The notes beneath the pieces are model-generated. The model was not told the origin of the DNA. It ran no database searches and was given only the letters and a program-made list of their open reading frames with translations. 8,214 nt of DNA, taken from assembly GCA_017629415.1 (NCBI GenBank), contig JAGBXG010000412.1, forward strand, positions 1 through 8,214, given 5' to 3'. The number at the start of each line of letters is the position of its first letter. The first letter of the stretch is position 1. Made by a program: the position numbers and the translations under genes. The stretch comes from Pseudomonadota bacterium (lineage in GTDB: Bacteria; Myxococcota; Bradymonadia; UBA4248). Shown here piece by piece: positions 5,403-8,214 of the stretch.

Positions 5403-6368
5403 TTAAAAGATCTGAAGTCCTGAGAAGCCGAGGAATGCCAGTGCGAATTGACCTGCCGTCATAAAGGCGATTGGCAATCCTTTGAAGGATTCGGGGATTT
5501 GAGCAAGCTCAAGCCGTTCGCGAACTGCGCTCATCAGATAAAGCGCGAGCAAAAATCCGCCGCCAGCTCCCAATGCCAGCATAATCGTTTCAATCAGGGA
5601 ATATTGGTTGCTGGCCATATAAAGCGGAACGGCAATGATAATGCAGTTGGCAATGACCAATACAAGGAAAACGCCGAACGAATCAAATAAGATGGGATTC
5701 ACCTTGCGCAAGATCGTATCAACGGCCTGAACTGTCAGCGAAACAAGCCCAATAAAGACGACGACTTGCAAAAAATCGAGGTGGAACGGCACGAGCACAT
5801 ATTGATAAAACAGCCAGCTCAAAACTGCGGCCACCAACATGACAATGGTAAACACAATGCCCATGCCGGTTGCTGTCGATTTGCGTTTTGAAGTTCCAAA
5901 GAAAACGCACAACCCCAAATATTTGGTAAAGACATAGTTATTGATGAGCAATGCCGAAATCATAATCGAAATCAAGTAGGCAAAATAAGACCTTGCTACT
6001 TCTACGTTGACGGGGCCTGTGCCAGCCTTCAGCTCCGGTGATTTGACGATATGGGTTTCAGACTGATTCAAAGGTTCAGCAAACGTCAGTCGGATATCTT
6101 TCGTATGCGGATTTTGAACCACCTGCGTGGGATGCATCTGAATGTCGGGATCATTCTGCTCAAAAACTGTAAATGTTGACGGTATCAGCAAGTCCGCCTG
6201 CACAGGTTCCGCTGTCGTCAGAACAATTTCATTTGTGCCTTCAAAAGCCTGTTTACGCACAAAGCTGTCCGAATTTTCCCCCGGAAACAGCATCACAATC
6301 GCGGCAATCACAAATATGGCAACCGCTGAGGCGATGACGATGAGAATGTCTCGCGTCTTCTTTTTCAT
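5403..6368 (-). CDS. rnfA: RnfA membrane subunit with extra N-terminal exported domain
   Basis: RnfA is one of the two homologous integral membrane subunits of Rnf (with RnfE). Together they are thought to hold an intramembrane [2Fe-2S] cluster and help couple electron flow to ion transport. Residues 126-321 form the canonical core of about 195 residues and six helices. It includes NNYVFTKYLGLC with Cys154, ANC with Cys242, and RERLE...PESFKGLPIAFMTAG. Both cluster cysteines are present. Ahead of the core are about 125 extra residues: a basic start (MKKKTR), a membrane helix (about 8-28) and a polar, strand-rich stretch (29-125) with TFAEPL, faintly like bacterial Ig-type modules. Canonical RnfA starts on the outer face, so an added N-in helix would place this domain outside. 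The ATG at 6368 has AAGGAAA 5 nt upstream. A GTG at 6410 has none. rnfE lies 188 bp upstream and the terminator follows directly. Confidence 0.92.
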   Translation of the reverse strand: MKKKTRDILIVIASAVAIFVIAAIVMLFPGENSDSFVRKQAFEGTNEIVLTTAEPVQADLLIPSTFTVFEQNDPDIQMHPTQVVQNPHTKDIRLTFAEPLNQSETHIVKSPELKAGTGPVNVEVARSYFAYLISIMISALLINNYVFTKYLGLCVFFGTSKRKSTATGMGIVFTIVMLVAAVLSWLFYQYVLVPFHLDFLQVVVFIGLVSLTVQAVDTILRKVNPILFDSFGVFLVLVIANCIIIAVPLYMASNQYSLIETIMLALGAGGGFLLALYLMSAVRERLELAQIPESFKGLPIAFMTAGQFALAFLGFSGLQIF

Positions 6369-6373
6369 GGAAA

Positions 6374-6380
6374 TTTCCTT
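6374..6380 (-). promoter_or_regulatory. Ribosome binding site deciding the rnfA start
   Basis: Minus-strand AAGGAAA lies 5 nt before the ATG at 6368. The in-frame GTG 14 codons upstream (6410) has no purine-rich site before it. The 321-residue start is therefore preferred. Because this site precedes the extra N-terminal helix, it supports the extension being translated. Confidence 0.7.
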
Positions 6381-6438
6381 ATAGCTAGGGAACGCAAAGT
6401 CACCAATCACTTACGAATGGGCACGTTGCAGGAACGCT

Positions 6439-6462
6439 GAATGAGATACAGGGTTCCTATTT
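6439..6462 (+). repeat. Short repeat GAATGAGATACAGGGT, copy 2
   Basis: Second copy of the 24-bp motif found at 5187-5210 (19 of 24 identical), lying in the rnfE-rnfA gap. As at the first copy, it precedes a CCAAGGGGC-TCA hairpin in the same orientation. Confidence 0.45.
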
Positions 6463-6495
6463 AACTCGCAATAAACGCCCAATCGATGGTGAGCT

Positions 6496-6544
6496 CCAAG
6501 GGGCTCAGCCTCTTGGCGGAGTATGAGGCTACGCTCTACAAAAA
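6496..6544 (+). repeat. Decayed copy of the GC stem-loop element between rnfE and rnfA
   Basis: The stem CCAAGGGGC-TCA-GCCTCTTGG (6496-6516) pairs 9 bp with one G-T wobble. It corresponds to the first stem at 5277-5299. The following stretch (6521-6544) aligns with the last stem and A-tract of the array at 5352-5376, but its pairing is broken by substitutions. The tandem 23-bp units are absent here. It ends 12 bp from the rnfE stop codon, inside the 188-bp rnfE-rnfA gap. No other gene-like content is seen in that gap. Confidence 0.65.
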
Positions 6545-6556
6545 CTTTACGCATAC

Positions 6557-7186
6557 TTAAGATTTGTTTTCAGCTTTAAGCTTTCGTTCGCGGTACATGG
6601 CTTCAATCCAATTGAAAAAGGCCATCATAATACCGACGACGAAGAAACCGGCGCATGGCAAAATAAAGAAGAGCAAGGGTTTGAAGCCCAAAACATCGTA
6701 ACCGAGGACGGTGCCGGATCCGAGCAATTCGCGGACAAATCCGAGCGCGACCATACCGATGAGGAATCCCAATCCCATGCCGACGGCATCGAAAAACGAG
6801 TCGCTTGGAGATTCTTTGCATGCAAATGACTCGAGACGCATCGTGATAATGGCAAACGCCACAATGAGCTTAATAAAAATGCCCATTTCGGCATAAGCCC
6901 CGGGCAGCAAAGCGGCCATGACGAGGTCAATTACCGTAACCCAGCTTGCAATCGTCAGCGTATACGTCGGAATACGAATGCGCGGATGAATCCACTTCTT
7001 CACAATGGAAATGGTCAGGCTGGAAAATACTTGTACAAAGAACACCGCGATACCCAGCATGAGTCCGGTCTTAACTGTCGTAGACATGGCAACGGCAGGA
7101 CACATCGACAAGGCCAGCTTGAATATCGGGTTTTGGCTCAAAATCCCGCGAGCCAGAAGCGATGATTTAGAAAGTGTATTGCTCAT
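6557..7186 (-). CDS. rnfE: RnfE membrane subunit, lacking one conserved cluster cysteine
   Basis: RnfE is the integral membrane partner of RnfA in the Rnf ferredoxin:NAD+ oxidoreductase. The 209-residue product has the family length and about six helices. Landmarks are SQNPIFKLALSMCP (Cys29), HPRIRIPTYTLTIAS, GIFIKLIVAFAI, RLESFACKES, DAVGMGLGFLIG and VRELLGSGTVLG. In the family the segment IPLIVTNCI carries the second conserved cysteine. Here the aligned residues are Ala110-Phe111-Ala112, so that ligand is missing. The codons GCG TTT GCC are plain in the sequence. A cysteine at 123 lies 11 residues later and may or may not replace it. The ATG at 7186 has AAGGA (7198-7194) 7 nt upstream. The gene starts 21 bp after rnfG and is surely cotranscribed with it. 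The tail is strongly charged (RERKLKAENKS) and should face the cytoplasm. Confidence 0.94.
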   Translation of the reverse strand: MSNTLSKSSLLARGILSQNPIFKLALSMCPAVAMSTTVKTGLMLGIAVFFVQVFSSLTISIVKKWIHPRIRIPTYTLTIASWVTVIDLVMAALLPGAYAEMGIFIKLIVAFAIITMRLESFACKESPSDSFFDAVGMGLGFLIGMVALGFVRELLGSGTVLGYDVLGFKPLLFFILPCAGFFVVGIMMAFFNWIEAMYRERKLKAENKS

Positions 7187-7207
7187 CTCATCATCCTTGG
7201 ACTTTGA

Positions 7208-8110
7208 TTAAAATCCAGTTTGGATATTTTGTGATTTCAAGGCTTTATCGAGCAAATCCATGCGATAAGCGAACTTGCGCACAATGGCTTTATTGCCGTT
7301 TAAAACGGCTCGCGAGGATATTGTCGCGCCGGTTAAAGCATAAATAGGGTCTTCAGCATGGGCTGTCCGTACACTCTGTGCCTCTTCAGGGGGCAATTTA
7401 CCAGCCAAAGCATTCATATAGTCATCGGGCATCGGTTTTTTGACGACTTCGAGCGTTTTAAGGTCGTCAAAAGAGCGGTTTTCAAACTGTCCTCGGAACC
7501 ACGGCTGCACAATTTCTGCGCCCAATCCTGGGTCTTCTTCATGTTCCAGAACTTCAAAACCGAGCATGGAATAATCGTGTTTCAACGCAATCTTAACGCG
7601 GATATGCGTCTTAAACCCGGGATATTTGCCGTCCAAAATATAGGCGCTGCGTTTGCCATTATCGGCCACAATGGCCATCGTATCGGCATAACGCGGTTCA
7701 ACGCCAGCACCTACAGCAGCCGCCACCGCGCCGGTTCGGTCTGTTTCTTTACGCATTTTCGCCGCATCGCCTTCCAGCGGATACTGTTTGACAAACCGCC
7801 CTTCCAAATCAAGCTCCACCATCACATATTTGCCATCCACAGTCGGCAGCACATAAGCCACAGACTGCGATTCGCCTTGCGCCAATACATAGCGGTACAT
7901 CGTATGCATCGACATCGTTTGCGGTGCCGGATTACCCTTGCCATACCCCAAAAGCTCATACATCACGCGTTCATCGCGCAGCTGCTCGTTATGTTCTTTG
8001 GCATCGTGCGTCAGCAAAAACGTCGTGCCCATAATGACACCTGCAATCAAGCACGTGACCGTAAGCCGGATAGCAATGGAACAAATTTCTTTGAAAGCCG
8101 ATTGATTCAT
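7208..8110 (-). CDS. rnfG: RnfG, covalent FMN subunit of the Rnf complex
   Basis: RnfG carries an FMN bound through a phosphoester to a Thr, and passes electrons between the other Rnf subunits at the outer face of the membrane. The 300-residue product has one N-terminal membrane helix (about 13-34). A region of about 110 residues follows, and then the FMN-binding domain. Visible family marks are GFEVLEHEEDPGLGAEI (184-200), a conserved Trp204 in QPWFRGQF, and TGATISS (260-266), in which Thr263 is the expected flavin attachment residue. It is longer than usual (about 200 residues). The surplus lies mainly between the helix and the FMN domain (about 55-155). The ATG at 8110 is the most upstream start, since a stop lies two codons before it. 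No clear Shine-Dalgarno is seen. rnfE follows after 21 bp. rnfC and rnfD are not in view and may precede it, to the right. Confidence 0.94.
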   Translation of the reverse strand: MNQSAFKEICSIAIRLTVTCLIAGVIMGTTFLLTHDAKEHNEQLRDERVMYELLGYGKGNPAPQTMSMHTMYRYVLAQGESQSVAYVLPTVDGKYVMVELDLEGRFVKQYPLEGDAAKMRKETDRTGAVAAAVGAGVEPRYADTMAIVADNGKRSAYILDGKYPGFKTHIRVKIALKHDYSMLGFEVLEHEEDPGLGAEIVQPWFRGQFENRSFDDLKTLEVVKKPMPDDYMNALAGKLPPEEAQSVRTAHAEDPIYALTGATISSRAVLNGNKAIVRKFAYRMDLLDKALKSQNIQTGF

Positions 8111-8181
8111 GATTTACAAAAAGTGCATATCCTGTGAAATGACAACGCGCCATCCCGCAAAAGTTCGACAAATTTTATGGC

Positions 8182-8206
8182 AGGGGGCCAAGCCCCCTAC
8201 GGCGCT
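8182..8206 (-). repeat. GC stem-loop element, inverted copy at the right edge
   Basis: AGGGGGC-CAA-GCCCCCT (8182-8198) is a perfect 7-bp stem with a 3-base loop, followed by ACGGCGCT. Read on the minus strand, AGCGCCGTAGGGGGC matches the end of the left-edge repeat (246-260) except for one G of the run. It therefore belongs to the same family in opposite orientation. The window ends 8 bp further, so the rest of the element cannot be seen. The gap upstream of rnfG (8111-8214) shows no gene. Confidence 0.65.
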
Positions 8207-8214
8207 ATTTGCTC

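Noticed and set aside
5153..5464. Plus-strand open frame across the dut end and the hairpin array
   Set aside because: It crosses the dut stop in another frame, the repeat array and the terminator, and ends in antisense of rnfA. There is no coding signal.
5403..6368. RnfA N-terminal extension as a frame artefact from a fused upstream gene
   Set aside because: The frame is uninterrupted, begins with a good ribosome site and a membrane helix that fits the topology, and no separate stop or start is seen. I kept it as a real extension pending comparison.
7358..8137. Long open frame (259 codons) on the plus strand opposite rnfG
   Set aside because: It is fully antisense to rnfG, which has clear FMN-domain motifs. 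Its translation is His/Arg/Phe-rich with no family resemblance.

Overview
The window carries most of the distal part of an Rnf complex (ferredoxin:NAD+ oxidoreductase, an ion pump) on the minus strand, split into two blocks with an unrelated four-gene stretch between them. Protein-coding sequence is of moderate G+C. It is interrupted by short, very G+C-rich stem-loop repeats in most of the longer intergenic gaps. A clostridial-type, multi-cluster RnfB suggests an anaerobic or facultatively anaerobic bacterium. A DUF507 protein and a membrane-anchored eukaryote-like Ser/Thr kinase with a PEGA-like outer domain point, by inference only, to a deltaproteobacterial lineage such as Myxococcota/Bradymonadia or a relative. 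Nothing in the window proves the taxonomy.

Layout, read in the direction of minus-strand transcription (right to left). The right edge (8111-8214) holds part of a hairpin repeat and no recognisable gene. Next come rnfG (8110-7208), rnfE (7186-6557) and rnfA (6368-5403). rnfE and rnfA are separated by a 188-bp gap containing a decayed copy of the hairpin repeat. A bidirectional terminator (5369-5401) closes this block. It is shared with the only plus-strand gene, dut (dUTPase, 4708-5184), which converges on rnfA. dut and rsmI (16S rRNA 2'-O-methyltransferase, 4714-3872) are divergent and overlap at their start codons. A 185-bp gap with a good -10 box precedes an apparent operon of DUF507 gene, Ser/Thr kinase and rnfB (3686-316). 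The first two genes overlap by one base and rnfB follows after 18 bp. The left edge (1-315) is non-coding and repeat-rich.

Function. RnfB (soluble Fe-S arm), RnfG (covalent FMN protein) and RnfA/RnfE (membrane core) are parts of one complex. rnfC and rnfD are not in view and may lie beyond the right edge. Three features make this Rnf unusual. RnfA has about 125 extra N-terminal residues: a membrane anchor plus an exported domain. RnfE has AFA where the family has TNC, so it lacks one of the four cysteines thought to hold the intramembrane cluster. rnfB sits in a kinase operon about 4 kb away from rnfGEA. A family of GC-rich hairpins followed by an A-tract sits just after the stop codons of rnfB, rnfA and rnfE, always in the same orientation. 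These points are the best leads in the window. No wholly new system can be demonstrated from sequence alone.
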